64,000 nt of DNA from Sphingopyxis fribergensis (GCF_000803645.1 NZ_CP009122.1:4626501-4690500); one strand, 5' to 3'. Shown: positions 51,117 through 61,183, counted from the stretch's first letter. A program made the numbers and translations. Notes: a model not told the origin generated them from the sequence alone.

Positions 51117-52580
51117 TCAGCGGGCGTGCACCGCGCGCCTGCGGAAGATGTTGAGGATGAAGGCGCCGGTGACAATGGCGTAGATGGCAACGCCGGCGGA
51201 ACCCAGCGCCAAGATCTTGAAGATATGCGGAAGGGCATGCACTGCGCCGTGCCTTTCGAGCAACCACAGCGCGCCGATCATTGCAGTGAGGCCTGCAGCT
51301 GGAGCAGCGAGCCGCTTCAGGAAACGGGTGGAAGCGAAATCGCCATGGACCCGGAGTGACCACAGGGTCACGGCCGCGACCAGAACGCTTGCCGCCAGCT
51401 GCGCCCAGGCAACCGCATGGAGTCCGAACGGGACGGCCAGAATGGTCGCGACCACCGACATAATGGCGGCCGAGATCGCGAGTTCGCGCGCCCGCTTTGG
51501 CTGGTTGTCGAGTGAGAAGACCGGCTCGCTCAGCGTCGTGACAAACCCGATCAGATAGGCGATCGCCAGGATCGATATGATCGGCGCCGCGGGAGCCCAT
51601 TTCTCCCCGAGCAGCATCAGGATCAGCGGTTCGGACAATTCGGCCATGAGCACGAAGACCGGTGCCGCCACGCAGAAAAGATACCAGGCCGAATTTTCGG
51701 CGCTCCGCATGCGTAGTTCGCGGCGGTCTGCACCGTCGGCCTTTTTCATGGTCGACCAGAAGATCACGCGCGCGGGTTCCCGCAGGGCTTCGGCGGCGGC
51801 TCCAGCGACGCGGGTCGCGGCGCGGTAGAAGCCCACCGCGATCGGATTCAGACCGAATCCGATAACGAAGACCGAGGAGTTCCCACTCAGGAAGGAGGCG
51901 AAACGTCCGACGAGGATTTGGCCCGCGAACTCGATCATCGCACGATCGTGCGGCTGCCGCCGCCACTCGCATTTCACGCGCTCCTGACCATGCATCAGGC
52001 AAAGCAATGCGGTGGCCTCGAGCGCGAGTTTGGACACGCCGAGCGCCAATATCCCCTGGCCGGCCCACAGCGCGCCGAGGCCTGCAAGGCAGCCTGCGGT
52101 TTCCGAAACGATCGATGCCACGGAAATCTGATGAATCTGGCCGGCTTTCGTCAGTCGCCCGGCGTCGAGGGTCGCGAAACTTCGAAATGGCACCCATAAT
52201 GCCAGCGCCACCATGGTGGGAGCGAGACGGGCGTGCGGACTCGCGACCCAGAAGATGACCGCGGCGCTGGTAATCAAAAGAAAAATGGCCAGCGAGATCA
52301 TGATCGCCAGCCCATAGCTTCGCCGAACGAGGGCGTCTTCGTCATGGCAGATCAGATATTCGCGCCAGCCCCCCTCGGCGAAGAGCGAAAGCCCGAGGGC
52401 AAAAGCGAATAGGAGACTGAAAGTGCCGAAGTCGGCGACGCCGATAAAGCGCGCGACGACGAGAAAGAAGGCGAACTGGACGATTTGCGCATATACTCTG
52501 GCAAGGAACAGTCCTCCTGCGGAGGTCGAACGGCCTGCCGTCGATCGAAGCCGCTTCACGATAGCCGCCGTCTGGGACAC
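51117..52580 (-). CDS. Wzx-like lipid-linked oligosaccharide flippase
   Basis: A 487-aa membrane protein with about 12-14 helices (GGLFLARVYAQIVQFAFFLVVARFIG first), of the PST/MATE-like oligosaccharide flippase fold, moving the undecaprenyl-linked repeat to the periplasm. Start GTG 52580 has CAGGAG upstream; a TTG 11 codons earlier also opens the frame. A near-perfect EPS palindrome lies 48-64 nt upstream. It converges on the nitroreductase with 10 nt between. Confidence 0.9.
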   Translation of the reverse strand: MSQTAAIVKRLRSTAGRSTSAGGLFLARVYAQIVQFAFFLVVARFIGVADFGTFSLLFAFALGLSLFAEGGWREYLICHDEDALVRRSYGLAIMISLAIFLLITSAAVIFWVASPHARLAPTMVALALWVPFRSFATLDAGRLTKAGQIHQISVASIVSETAGCLAGLGALWAGQGILALGVSKLALEATALLCLMHGQERVKCEWRRQPHDRAMIEFAGQILVGRFASFLSGNSSVFVIGFGLNPIAVGFYRAATRVAGAAAEALREPARVIFWSTMKKADGADRRELRMRSAENSAWYLFCVAAPVFVLMAELSEPLILMLLGEKWAPAAPIISILAIAYLIGFVTTLSEPVFSLDNQPKRARELAISAAIMSVVATILAVPFGLHAVAWAQLAASVLVAAVTLWSLRVHGDFASTRFLKRLAAPAAGLTAMIGALWLLERHGAVHALPHIFKILALGSAGVAIYAIVTGAFILNIFRRRAVHAR

Positions 52581-52627
52581 GATGGAGAGACACTCCTGAA
52601 ACGCCGAATTCAAAGGCTATCAGATCA

Positions 52628-52644
52628 ATGTTGCGTTGCAACAT
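52628..52644. promoter_or_regulatory. EPS-type palindrome ATGTTGC-GTT-GCAACAT
   Basis: The best copy in the window: two perfect 7-bp arms around 3 nt, followed by AAATCG. It lies 48 nt upstream of the flippase start and 32 nt after the end of the second acyltransferase gene. Confidence 0.6.
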
Positions 52645-52675
52645 AAATCGCTTTGAGGCTCTGGAAAACCGTGGC

Positions 52676-53764
52676 CTATCGAAAACCAATCCATTTCGAG
52701 AGACCGACGCGATCGGTAATCGCCGCTGCCACGAGGGGCACGAGAACTCCAACGAGACACAAGAGCGCCAGAAGGATCTGGGCTGGAACGGCTGGGTCAT
52801 ATTTGAGCACGGCGATCCGCGTCGCAGCGATGAAGAGAATATGAAGGAGAAAGATCGGCATTGTCTGTCTGCCACAGGAAATCAGCCAGCCTGGTGCCCA
52901 TTGTCCGGTGAACCGCGCAAGCGAAACGAGCGCAATAATCGCGGCGAGTGCGGCATAGAAATTGTCGAAACTTCGAACGTCGAGGATGATCGCTGCCCCC
53001 GTTTCCGGCCAGCGACCGGGAATACCTAGATCGATCGCGTGCGCCATCGTTACAGCGAGCGCGGCACATGCCAAGGGGACCGACCAGAGCGAAACCCTGT
53101 CGCGCGGCGAAGGCCCGCGATCGAGAAGCAATGGGCCGAGAAAGACCCCCAGCCCATAATAGGGCGCCATCTGCAGGCTTGCCTCGACAATGCCGGGCAA
53201 GGCTTGCTGTTCGGCGAGTGACCCGGCCGCGATCAGAAGGAGCAAATAGAAGGGAGTCGCGATGGCGCGTCGGGCGATGAGGGACAGGCCATGGAAGAAA
53301 AAGAGCGAGTAGAGGAACCAGAATTGCGCCGACGGCATGAAGAACATCCGCAGCAGCGATGGGCCAAGAGGGCCGCCTGGATTGTTGGCGAGCGATCCCG
53401 CCATCGTGATCGCTACAATCTGGACGGCGCTCCACAGGAAATAGGGCCATGCGATCTGGCTAAAAAGCCGGGCGCGAAAACGATCGGGATTATCGGTCAC
53501 CCGCTTCGCCACGAAGAGTCCCGTCAAAAAGAAGAAAAGCGGCATATGGAAGATGTATATCGCGGCGAAAAGCGGCCGAAACCATGTCGTGCCCGGCGCG
53601 AAGCCGGCATCGATCAAGCCGCCGAGCGCATGGCCGAGCACAACCAGGAAAATGCCGGCGCCCTTTAGCGCGTCGACCCATTGCAGCCGCGCCGCGCGCG
53701 TATCGCGCGCCGGGGAATCGGCAATCGCATGAGGCGCTCCGACGCCGGTCGCTTCCAACGGCAT
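52676..53764 (-). CDS. Second acyltransferase-3 family membrane O-acyltransferase
   Basis: A 362-aa protein with about ten helices: RLQWVDALKGAGIFLVVLGH in which the conserved His closes the first helix, FHMPLFFFLTGLFVAKRV and FWFLYSLFFFHGLSL. This matches OpgC/acyltransferase-3 membrane enzymes. Start ATG 53764 (MPLEATGVG) is chosen because the 21 codons upstream run into the shared palindrome at 53810-53827. It is not closely similar in text to the first acyltransferase, so different decoration chemistry is possible. Confidence 0.88.
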   Translation of the reverse strand: MPLEATGVGAPHAIADSPARDTRAARLQWVDALKGAGIFLVVLGHALGGLIDAGFAPGTTWFRPLFAAIYIFHMPLFFFLTGLFVAKRVTDNPDRFRARLFSQIAWPYFLWSAVQIVAITMAGSLANNPGGPLGPSLLRMFFMPSAQFWFLYSLFFFHGLSLIARRAIATPFYLLLLIAAGSLAEQQALPGIVEASLQMAPYYGLGVFLGPLLLDRGPSPRDRVSLWSVPLACAALAVTMAHAIDLGIPGRWPETGAAIILDVRSFDNFYAALAAIIALVSLARFTGQWAPGWLISCGRQTMPIFLLHILFIAATRIAVLKYDPAVPAQILLALLCLVGVLVPLVAAAITDRVGLSKWIGFR

Positions 53765-53809
53765 AATCGGCTGTTTCCCGGCTGCAATTCGTAATCCGAG
53801 TGTTGCATC

Positions 53810-53827
53810 ATTTCGCAGGTGCAGCAA
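53810..53827. promoter_or_regulatory. EPS-type palindrome ATTTCGC-AGGT-GCAGCAA
   Basis: Lies in the divergent promoter between the second acyltransferase and the plus-strand glycosyltransferase. Same arms as the site at 41837 upstream of the other acyltransferase, with a 4-nt spacer. Confidence 0.5.
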
Positions 53828-53881
53828 TAAAAAAGCAGGGCGCCGCCGCGCTATCGGCGAGTCGGAACGACGGAGCGGAAT

Positions 53882-54976
53882 GTGCCTTCAAAACCTCGAA
53901 AAGTGGTCATAAACGGCAAGTTTCTTTCGGGGGTGCCGACCGGCGTACATCGTGTTGCCGAAGAGCTGATCCGGCATGCCAAGACCATCGTCGATCAGGA
54001 CCCCGAAATCGGTCGGCGGATCGAGCTGTCGCTGTGGGTTCCGCGCAACGGGGAAGCGAAGGCGAAGCACATGGATATGCCGTACCGCGTCGTCGGTCCT
54101 TTCAGCGGGAACCTGTGGGAGCAGATCACGCTTCCGTTGCGCGCACGTGGCCGGACCATCGTCAGCTTGTGCAACGTGGGACCGATGCTGACACGCGATG
54201 CAATAACAATGTTTCACGACGCCCAGGTGCATCTGGCACCCGACAGCTACTCGCGTCCGTTCCGGCTATGGTATCGCCTGCATCAGCCGATCAGTGGACG
54301 GCGGCACCGCAGGATTTTGACCGTATCGCATTTCTCGCGCGAGCAGCTCGAGCGGGTCGGGGTCGCTGGCCTCGACAAGACCGCCGTCGTCCATAACGGG
54401 GTTGATCATGTGCTGTCGACGGTGCCGGACGATGCCGCGCTACAGCGTCTCGGCTTGGGCGATGAACCCTTTGTCGTCGCGCTGGCCAACACGCAGCCGC
54501 ACAAGAATATCGGGCTTTTGCTGAAGGCATTTTCGCGGTCCGAATTGGAAGGCACGAAACTTGTCCTGTTCGGTTCGGCCCGCGCCGGGGACTTTGTCGC
54601 AGCCGGTCACGTGGTACCCGCCAATGTCGTCTTTGCTGGCCGCGTAAGCGATGCCGAATTGCGCTCGCTATATGGCCATGCGCTTTGCATCGCCTTTCCC
54701 TCGCTTACCGAAGGCTTCGGCCTGCCCCCGCTCGAGGCGATGACAACCGGCTGCCCGGCCATCGTCGCGCCGCTCGGCGCTCTTCCCGAAATATGCGCCG
54801 ATGCGGTTGTTTATGCCGCGGCGGACGATCCCGGCGCATGGGCCGCTGCCATCGTGCGGCTCAACCAGGATGGCGATTTCCGCACCGAGATGCGGGCGGC
54901 CGGCGAGCGTCAGGCGGCTTCCTTCACCTGGAAACGTGCCGCCAGCCGGCTGGTCGAGGAATTGTTGGCGCTGTAG
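53882..54976 (+). CDS. Glycosyltransferase family 4/1
   Basis: A 364-aa GT-B enzyme: KVVINGKFLSGVPTGVHRVAEEL at the N-terminus, acceptor half to ~180, then the donor half with NTQPHKNIGLLLKAF and the family motif LTEGFGLPPLEAMTTGCPAIV near 275-295. Retaining transfer of a sugar during repeat assembly is inferred. GTG start with GGAG upstream. It runs 53 bp into the convergent polymerase gene's end. Confidence 0.92.
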   Translation: MPSKPRKVVINGKFLSGVPTGVHRVAEELIRHAKTIVDQDPEIGRRIELSLWVPRNGEAKAKHMDMPYRVVGPFSGNLWEQITLPLRARGRTIVSLCNVGPMLTRDAITMFHDAQVHLAPDSYSRPFRLWYRLHQPISGRRHRRILTVSHFSREQLERVGVAGLDKTAVVHNGVDHVLSTVPDDAALQRLGLGDEPFVVALANTQPHKNIGLLLKAFSRSELEGTKLVLFGSARAGDFVAAGHVVPANVVFAGRVSDAELRSLYGHALCIAFPSLTEGFGLPPLEAMTTGCPAIVAPLGALPEICADAVVYAAADDPGAWAAAIVRLNQDGDFRTEMRAAGERQAASFTWKRAASRLVEELLAL

Positions 54977-56372
54977 GGCTGCCAGCGCGATCGGCCGGCC
55001 GGTTCGGGATTGCGTTGCGGCACTTCAGCGCGATCGCGATGCCCGCAAAACAGGCGAAATCCATGCCCGGATCGGGTGAAGCCTGCGTGAGCAGCGCCGG
55101 AATCAGCGAAGCGATGGCGGTCCAGCCCATGGCATCGGCGATATCGCCTGCCTCGGACCCGGGTTGCGCGCCGCGCCGCGGCCATCCGATTTGGACAAGA
55201 TAGACGATGAAGCTCACAATTCCGACCACGCCCATTCCGCCGAGGATTGCGGTCACAATGCTGGATGATCGGAAACTTCCGGCTCCGATCCCCAAGCCAT
55301 AGGACACGAAGAACGCATCAAGCCCCTGGCGAGCCCAAAATGCACGCTGCAAACCTGAATCCGAGCCGGCTTTGTCGACGGTCATTTGGCGTATCATCTC
55401 TTCGAACGCCTGTGCCGCTTCGCTCGATGCGATCATGAGCAGCGCGACAAACGCGAGACCGAGCAGCGCGACCGCACCGATCGCGATCAGCTTGTCTGCG
55501 CGAAGATAGGGCGGCATCAGCGCCGCGCGGCATATGAGGACAAGCGCGTAGCCGGCGAGGCCGACATAGGCTGTCGACGATGTCGAAAGCATGAGTACCA
55601 CCGCCATCAATGCCGCCGCAAGCCCCGTCGCTCGCGGTCGGATATGCCTCAGCCACAGTTCGAAGCAGAGGATGAACCAGGCGAGACCGAAATCGGCATA
55701 GACCGAAGGTTCGGGCATGATCCCGTTGATCCGGATGAAGCTTTTAGTGCGCTGATCGACTTGCGAATAGGAGCCGTTGCGGAAGAATTCGACGACATGG
55801 TCCCACGGCGTCCCGCGAAGGGCCACACCCAATATGCCGAGCGTGGCGTGCGTGACCGTGATGACGATCGCGGCCGTTACAATCGGATTGAGATTTTTCG
55901 AGCGCGCGACCGCGATATAGCAACAGAGGGCGGCTATCCCGGTGCCGATCAGATAGACTGCCGTCGTGATATTCTGCGACGAAAAGAAGAGCGGGATCGT
56001 GTCGAACTGATGACGCATCCCTATCGGCCGTAACGGGAAAACCTCCATCGACCGCTGGAAAATCCGTGGCAACAGAAAGGCACCGATAAAACTGTAAACG
56101 CAAAAGATGACCAGCCAGACATTATCCACGATCGCCTGGCGGAACAGCCCGGCGTCCTCCTTCACCAAGCTGAAGCAAGACAAGAGCAGGAAACCCAGCA
56201 TGATGCGCCCCGGCGGGATCGACGATCCGCCGAGGCTTGTCAGGATAAGCGCCGCCGAGCCATCGAGCAGGCTGAGCGCAATGACCGCGCATAGCAATGC
56301 CATCGGGCTACGGCGAAGCAAAAGCCAGCAGCCCAGAAGGATCGTCGCAGCGCCGATCAGCGTCGGTATCAT
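54924..56372 (-). CDS. O-antigen ligase/Wzy-like polymerase
   Basis: A 482-aa membrane protein with about 12 helices and a large periplasmic loop in the middle (about residues 190-250, with WDHVVEFFRNGSYSQVDQRT and INGIMPEPSVYADFG), the layout of Wzy/WaaL polymerases. It joins repeat units in the periplasm. The ATG at 56372 overlaps the glycosyltransferase stop (ATGA); in-frame codons upstream lie inside that gene. Its last 53 bp are shared with the convergent glycosyltransferase at 53882. Confidence 0.82.
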   Translation of the reverse strand: MIPTLIGAATILLGCWLLLRRSPMALLCAVIALSLLDGSAALILTSLGGSSIPPGRIMLGFLLLSCFSLVKEDAGLFRQAIVDNVWLVIFCVYSFIGAFLLPRIFQRSMEVFPLRPIGMRHQFDTIPLFFSSQNITTAVYLIGTGIAALCCYIAVARSKNLNPIVTAAIVITVTHATLGILGVALRGTPWDHVVEFFRNGSYSQVDQRTKSFIRINGIMPEPSVYADFGLAWFILCFELWLRHIRPRATGLAAALMAVVLMLSTSSTAYVGLAGYALVLICRAALMPPYLRADKLIAIGAVALLGLAFVALLMIASSEAAQAFEEMIRQMTVDKAGSDSGLQRAFWARQGLDAFFVSYGLGIGAGSFRSSSIVTAILGGMGVVGIVSFIVYLVQIGWPRRGAQPGSEAGDIADAMGWTAIASLIPALLTQASPDPGMDFACFAGIAIALKCRNAIPNRPADRAGSPTAPTIPRPAGWRHVSR

Positions 56373-57514
56373 CGCGCCGCCTCGACCAGCCTCGCCAAGG
56401 GATCGGACAGGGGCGAAGCCGAGTTCAGCGCGCGCGACACGATGCGCGTAATTCCGGCGTCGAAAAATTCGGGTGCGAAACGCTGGGCGTTGGCAACTGC
56501 GGCATCGGGCTCGAAATCGGGCAGCCAGCGCTCGAAGCGCTCGACGGCTTCGATCAGGGAGTCGGTTTCCTGGCGGTCGAAGAACAGCCCGGTTTGCTTG
56601 TCGACAATCGAATCGCGAACGCCGCCGCGGCCGAAGGCGATCACTGGGCGGCCGGCGGCGTTGGCCTCCACCGGGATAATGCCGAAATCCTCCTCGGCCG
56701 GAAAGACCAGCGCGCGGCAATCGGCATAGGCCTGGCGAAGCGCAGCATAGTCGAGCCGTTCGACGATCCGGACATTGCGTCCCGTGCGCCTTGCAATGTC
56801 GCGCGCCAGCTCGCCTGTGCCAACCATGAGCAGCGGCAGTCCGAGCCGTGTGAAGGCGTCGGCGACGAGGTCGGCTCGTTTATAGGGCGTCATTTGCCCG
56901 ACCCACAAATAATGGTCGCCGATCGACTGGGATTTCTGAAACATCGCCACGTCGACGGGCGGGTGGACGACGTCGGCCGAGCGACCCCAGCTTTTCCGGA
57001 TCCGGCGCGCGATGAAATGGCTGTTGGCTGCGATATGGTCGATCCCTTGCGCGGACGTCACATCCCATCGTCGCAGGGCCGGAAAAGTTGCCGACATCGC
57101 GGCGCGCGAAAGCAGGCCCGCGCTCGCGCGATACTGATGATAATGATCCCACAGATAGCGCATCGGCGAATGACAATAGCAAAGGTGGAATGCATCGGGG
57201 CGTGCGATCACGCCCTTGGCCGGACCGGACTCGCTGCTGATCACCAGATCATATTCGCTCAGATCCATTTGCTCGAGCGCGCGCGGCATCAGCGGCAGAT
57301 ATTTCTGATAATGTTTCCTTGCGCCGGGAAGGTCCTGGATGAATGTCGTGCGTATCCTGTGCGACGCGATGAAATCGGACACGGCCGCGGGGTCGTAGAC
57401 ATGGGTGATGATATCCGCGCCGGGATACAGGCGCAGCAGGCGTTCCAGCACCCGTTCGCCGCCGCGCATGGCGACCAGCCAATAGTGGACGATAACGGTG
57501 CGCGGCGGCTTCAT
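56369..57514 (-). CDS. Glycosyltransferase family 4 (WbaZ-like)
   Basis: A 381-aa GT-B enzyme: VIVHYWLVAMRGGERVLERL at the start, HSPMRYLWDHYHQY near 135, VGQMTPYKRADLVADAF near 215 and the EX7E-type region PAEEDFGIIPVEANAAGRPVI near 290. Text resembles mannosyltransferases of the WbaZ type, but the sugar is not certain. It overlaps wzc-like (57511-57514) and the polymerase (56369-56372), so three EPS genes are co-translated. Confidence 0.9.
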   Translation of the reverse strand: MKPPRTVIVHYWLVAMRGGERVLERLLRLYPGADIITHVYDPAAVSDFIASHRIRTTFIQDLPGARKHYQKYLPLMPRALEQMDLSEYDLVISSESGPAKGVIARPDAFHLCYCHSPMRYLWDHYHQYRASAGLLSRAAMSATFPALRRWDVTSAQGIDHIAANSHFIARRIRKSWGRSADVVHPPVDVAMFQKSQSIGDHYLWVGQMTPYKRADLVADAFTRLGLPLLMVGTGELARDIARRTGRNVRIVERLDYAALRQAYADCRALVFPAEEDFGIIPVEANAAGRPVIAFGRGGVRDSIVDKQTGLFFDRQETDSLIEAVERFERWLPDFEPDAAVANAQRFAPEFFDAGITRIVSRALNSASPLSDPLARLVEAAR

Positions 57515-59763
57515 GCGGCCGCCGCGACATATTGCTGATACTGGGTGTAATAGCTGCTCGAGTCATCGGGCGCGTAACGGCTCTGTTTGCGCAGATCGAC
57601 GCGCGTAAGCGCGACGCCCACATAGCGGGTCAGCCGGGCAGGGAGGAGCCGCGACGCCGTGACGACGGCTTCGTCGGGTGTCGATCGCCATTTTGCGGCC
57701 AGGATGACGCCGTCCGACAAGCCGGCAATCTCGCGCGTTTCCGCGACGGCAAGCAGCGGCGGGCAGTCGAGGATGACGAGGTCATACCGTTCCTTGAGCT
57801 GCGCGACCGTCGCCTGGATGAGGCCCTTGTCGGTCAGCCGGTCGCCTTCGCTTCCGCGCGACACGATTGGCAGGATATGCAGGCCAGCGCCGACCGTACG
57901 AATGGCCGCATCGAGGCCGCTTGTTCCCGCACCGACTTCGATGAGGCCCTGCCCGTCGTGAATATGAAATTCGTGCGACAGGCCCCGGCGGAAGATGTCG
58001 CAGTCGACGACAATCGTGCGATGGCCGGTTTGCGCCGCGACCAGGCCGAGCAGCGCCGACAACACGCTCTTGCCTTCCGCCGGCAGCGCGGATGTGACCG
58101 CGATGACCTGCGCTCTTTCGAGGCCCGGTATCTGGATCGAGGCATGGATGTTGCGCAGCGATTCCGCGAGGATCGAATTGGGCATGCTGGCAATCGTCTC
58201 GATCGGATTCGGCGCGTGATGCTTGGCCGTGCCATTCTCCGGGACCATGCCGAGGTAGGGAAGCCCGGTCCGCTTTTCGACATCGGCTGCCGTGGTCAGG
58301 CCGCGGAACTGCATCTCGGCCACGAAGGCGGCGACAAGACCCAGACCGATACCGCAGATCGATGCGAAAAAGAGGTTGAGAATGATGTTCGGGCTCGTCG
58401 GCATTGTCGGCGGTGAAGCGAGGGTCAATACGCGGGCATCCGACCGTTCGGTGCCGCTGCTGGCCAACGTTTCCCGATAGCGCGCGAGGTAGGATTCATA
58501 GAGACCCTGCGACGCTTCGGCGCGGCGCTGCAGGTCGTCGAGCGCCACCATGGCCTTGTTGTTGGTGAGCAACTGTCCCTTTGCCGAACCGAGTGTTCCC
58601 GAAAGCGAAGCCAGTCGCTGCGACGATACTGCCGCCTTCGCTTCAAGATTCGAGATGACGCGGTCGATCTCCTCCTGGATCTGCTTGTCGAGGTCGGCCA
58701 TTTCCTGCCGCGCACGCTGAAGGTCCGGATGGCGGTCGCCATAGCGCACCCTGAGATCGGCCATCTTGACGACCAACTGTCCGCGTTGGGAACGAAGCGA
58801 CGAGACGACCGACGATTCGAGCGCCTCGCCGACATCATCGCCCATCGAGCCGCTGCGAAGCTGTGCGCGAGCGGTTTCGAGCCTGGCGGCATCGGCCGCG
58901 GCTTCCGCGCGCGCGGTTGCCGCCTGCTGGTTGTAGACCGAAATATCCTGTTCGGTCAGCGATGCGCCCGTCGTGCTGGGAAGACCGTTGCGGATGCGGT
59001 AATTCTGTACTTCGGCAAAGTCGGCCGTTGCCTGCGCTCGAAGCTCCTCGACCTTGTCCCTGAGGAAGCCAATCGCTTCAGAGGTCGCGGTCTTCTTTTC
59101 GTTTATCTGCGACTGCGCATATTCATTGGCGTAGGCGTTGGCCAGCATCGCCGCCATTTCCGGATCGTGATGGCGGTAAGCAATGCCGATCGAATAGGAG
59201 GTCCCGATCCGGGTCGCGCCCAGCCCACTGCGAAGATAGCGGACAAGTTGGTCTTCCATCTTCTGGCGCTGTTCTGGGTTGAGCTTGTGCAGATCGATCG
59301 GCGCTTTCCCCCCGCCAAACATGCGCGACAGCGTCGACGCGGGCGGATTCACAAAGGGGTTGAATTGCCGGTTGTCGACAAGACCGTATTTTCGGACGAT
59401 TTCGCGAGCCATCCCGAGCGATCCCACCACCTGGATTTCGGTGGCGACATCGGCATCCCCGGCCATGGTCGGCTCGGCCTCGTCGCCAACTTTCGCCGCA
59501 AGTTCGCGATTGGATCCTGTCAGCCGAACGATCGCATCGGCCGTATATATCTTGGGCTGCCAAAGTGTTGCGAGGAGACCGATAACGAATATGGCAGCCG
59601 CGACGCCGACGATCAGCCACAGGCGGCGGCGCAGCATGTTGAACAGCTTGGCAAAGCTCAGCCTGTCTCCGGCGGGCGAGGGCGACGTATCGCGCAGGCT
59701 CCGTGCGTCGGAACCTCGCACCATATCCTGCTGCGGCTCGGCATGCATTGCGGGGAGAGTCAT
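57511..59763 (-). CDS. Wzc-like polysaccharide co-polymerase and BY-kinase
   Basis: A 750-aa inner-membrane protein. Helix 1 near residues 46-66 (LWLIVGVAAAIFVIGLLATLW in part), Wzz-type region, long coiled-coil GNVR part (~200-430), helix 2 near 460-480. The kinase half has Walker A SALPAEGKSVLSA near 560, A' VVDCDIFRRG near 590 and B LVILDCPPLLA near 660. A tyrosine-rich tail (SSYYTQYQQYV) is the autophosphorylation cluster. It controls chain length and export with the Wza-like exporter. Confidence 0.94.
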   Translation of the reverse strand: MTLPAMHAEPQQDMVRGSDARSLRDTSPSPAGDRLSFAKLFNMLRRRLWLIVGVAAAIFVIGLLATLWQPKIYTADAIVRLTGSNRELAAKVGDEAEPTMAGDADVATEIQVVGSLGMAREIVRKYGLVDNRQFNPFVNPPASTLSRMFGGGKAPIDLHKLNPEQRQKMEDQLVRYLRSGLGATRIGTSYSIGIAYRHHDPEMAAMLANAYANEYAQSQINEKKTATSEAIGFLRDKVEELRAQATADFAEVQNYRIRNGLPSTTGASLTEQDISVYNQQAATARAEAAADAARLETARAQLRSGSMGDDVGEALESSVVSSLRSQRGQLVVKMADLRVRYGDRHPDLQRARQEMADLDKQIQEEIDRVISNLEAKAAVSSQRLASLSGTLGSAKGQLLTNNKAMVALDDLQRRAEASQGLYESYLARYRETLASSGTERSDARVLTLASPPTMPTSPNIILNLFFASICGIGLGLVAAFVAEMQFRGLTTAADVEKRTGLPYLGMVPENGTAKHHAPNPIETIASMPNSILAESLRNIHASIQIPGLERAQVIAVTSALPAEGKSVLSALLGLVAAQTGHRTIVVDCDIFRRGLSHEFHIHDGQGLIEVGAGTSGLDAAIRTVGAGLHILPIVSRGSEGDRLTDKGLIQATVAQLKERYDLVILDCPPLLAVAETREIAGLSDGVILAAKWRSTPDEAVVTASRLLPARLTRYVGVALTRVDLRKQSRYAPDDSSSYYTQYQQYVAAAA

Positions 59764-59806
59764 TTCGTGCCTTTCGCTTTTCTTTTTCTTGCAAGCTTGA
59801 TGGCGG

Positions 59807-61126
59807 TTACAGGGCGAATGTCATGCGGACTCCTGTCTGCGCGGCGGAATAATCACGGATCGGGCCGGAGCCCGAACCAAAGCGGCTGTTGAACGTCGCG
59901 TAACCCCCGGCCCGGAGCCACCGGTTAACTTTCCATTCGACCCGGCCTGTTAGCGAAAGGCGCTTTGCCTGGAGCCCGATCTGGCCATAGTCCTCGAATG
60001 CCAGCGCGGTCTCGGCCGTGATTAGAATGTTCCGCCGGAACTCATAGTCGGCGCCAAGCGTGAAATCGGTGATGGTCACCGCGCTCACCTGGTCGAGCGT
60101 GCTGGTCGATGTCGACTGCGCAAGATCGGCACGTACGCTGATCAGCGGCGTCGGGTACCAGCGAAGCCGGCCGAACAAGGCGACGCCCTTGATTTTGGCG
60201 AATAGCGGGTTGTCGAACTTGTGCTGGCGGATGCCGGCGTTAAATTCCGCCGTCAGTAACTGGGTGATCTGGTAGCGTAGGCCGACGCCGATCGAATAGG
60301 CCTCGGCATCGCGAGAGAACAGCGGCCGAGCGTCGCTATAACGGTACACGTCGTAGGTTGCGCGCGTTTCGAGCGCGAGAAGGGGGCTCACTTCATAGCC
60401 GAGCGTCAATGTGCCGCCCGAGCGCCGACTGTTGCGAAAGCTCTGGTCGATGACAAAGCCATCGTCCAGTTCGACATCTTCGTATGTCGACCGCGCGGCA
60501 GAGAGCCCAATCGACGCGTAGAGGCGGTTGAAGCTCTTTCGGAGCGATATGCGCGAACGCAGTTCGCGCATTTTGAGCGGGTCGCCGACCGAAAGGTCGT
60601 TTGCGACAGTGCCGCGCGCCGCGGTCGTATCGGCCCAACCGATTCCGGCGCTCAGGACAAAGCCCGACGGTAGTTCGGTCGATCCCCCGGCATCGAGGCG
60701 GAACTGTTCGTCGTCTTGGGTGGAATAGGTTGCGTAGCGCCGGATCCTCGCCTCGCCATAAAGAGCAAAATTTGCGCCGGGCTCGGTGATCGCTGCGGTG
60801 ATCGTCGGGACGATCGAAACGCTGGTGTCGGATCGCGGGTCGTCGGCAGTGGTAAAGACATTCGAAGAAAAATCGGGGGAGATCGTCAAACTGGGCCGGA
60901 TCATCAATTTGCCTGCCCGGATACCGACGGGATCATAGCCAGGCTGGGGCCGGTTACCGGCAACATCGCTTGGTTCGCTGTCGAGCGTTTGCGCGCAGGC
61001 CGGCTGAATGCCGGCCGCAAGGCTGAGGGCCGTTATAAGGGCCGCGACCAGTCGGCAACGATCGACGCGTTCCCTCCGGGCAGCGCACTTGTCGCCGGCG
61101 ATAGTCTCTCTTGAACCGGTCCGCAT
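59807..61126 (-). CDS. EPS-locus outer-membrane beta-barrel protein
   Basis: A 439-aa protein with a signal (LVAALITALSLAAGIQPACAQ) and a barrel of ~18-20 predicted strands, ending AAQTGVRMTFAL with a C-terminal hydrophobic residue (Leu). It resembles outer-membrane proteins encoded beside wzc in sphingan-type EPS clusters, where they may complete the exit path. The chosen ATG 61126 keeps the signal near the N-terminus. Forms an operon with wzc-like (43-nt gap), glycosyltransferase and polymerase. Confidence 0.78.
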   Translation of the reverse strand: MRTGSRETIAGDKCAARRERVDRCRLVAALITALSLAAGIQPACAQTLDSEPSDVAGNRPQPGYDPVGIRAGKLMIRPSLTISPDFSSNVFTTADDPRSDTSVSIVPTITAAITEPGANFALYGEARIRRYATYSTQDDEQFRLDAGGSTELPSGFVLSAGIGWADTTAARGTVANDLSVGDPLKMRELRSRISLRKSFNRLYASIGLSAARSTYEDVELDDGFVIDQSFRNSRRSGGTLTLGYEVSPLLALETRATYDVYRYSDARPLFSRDAEAYSIGVGLRYQITQLLTAEFNAGIRQHKFDNPLFAKIKGVALFGRLRWYPTPLISVRADLAQSTSTSTLDQVSAVTITDFTLGADYEFRRNILITAETALAFEDYGQIGLQAKRLSLTGRVEWKVNRWLRAGGYATFNSRFGSGSGPIRDYSAAQTGVRMTFAL

Positions 61127-61183
61127 ATGCACCCCGCAATGCCTCCGAGAAACAGACTCCCTGATCGTAACCGAATACAGAAA

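Noticed and set aside
56373..56720. 116-codon upstream extension of the Wzy-like polymerase
   Set aside because: The extension is antisense-like Arg/Pro-rich text inside the glycosyltransferase gene; the ATGA overlap start at 56372 fits the operon.
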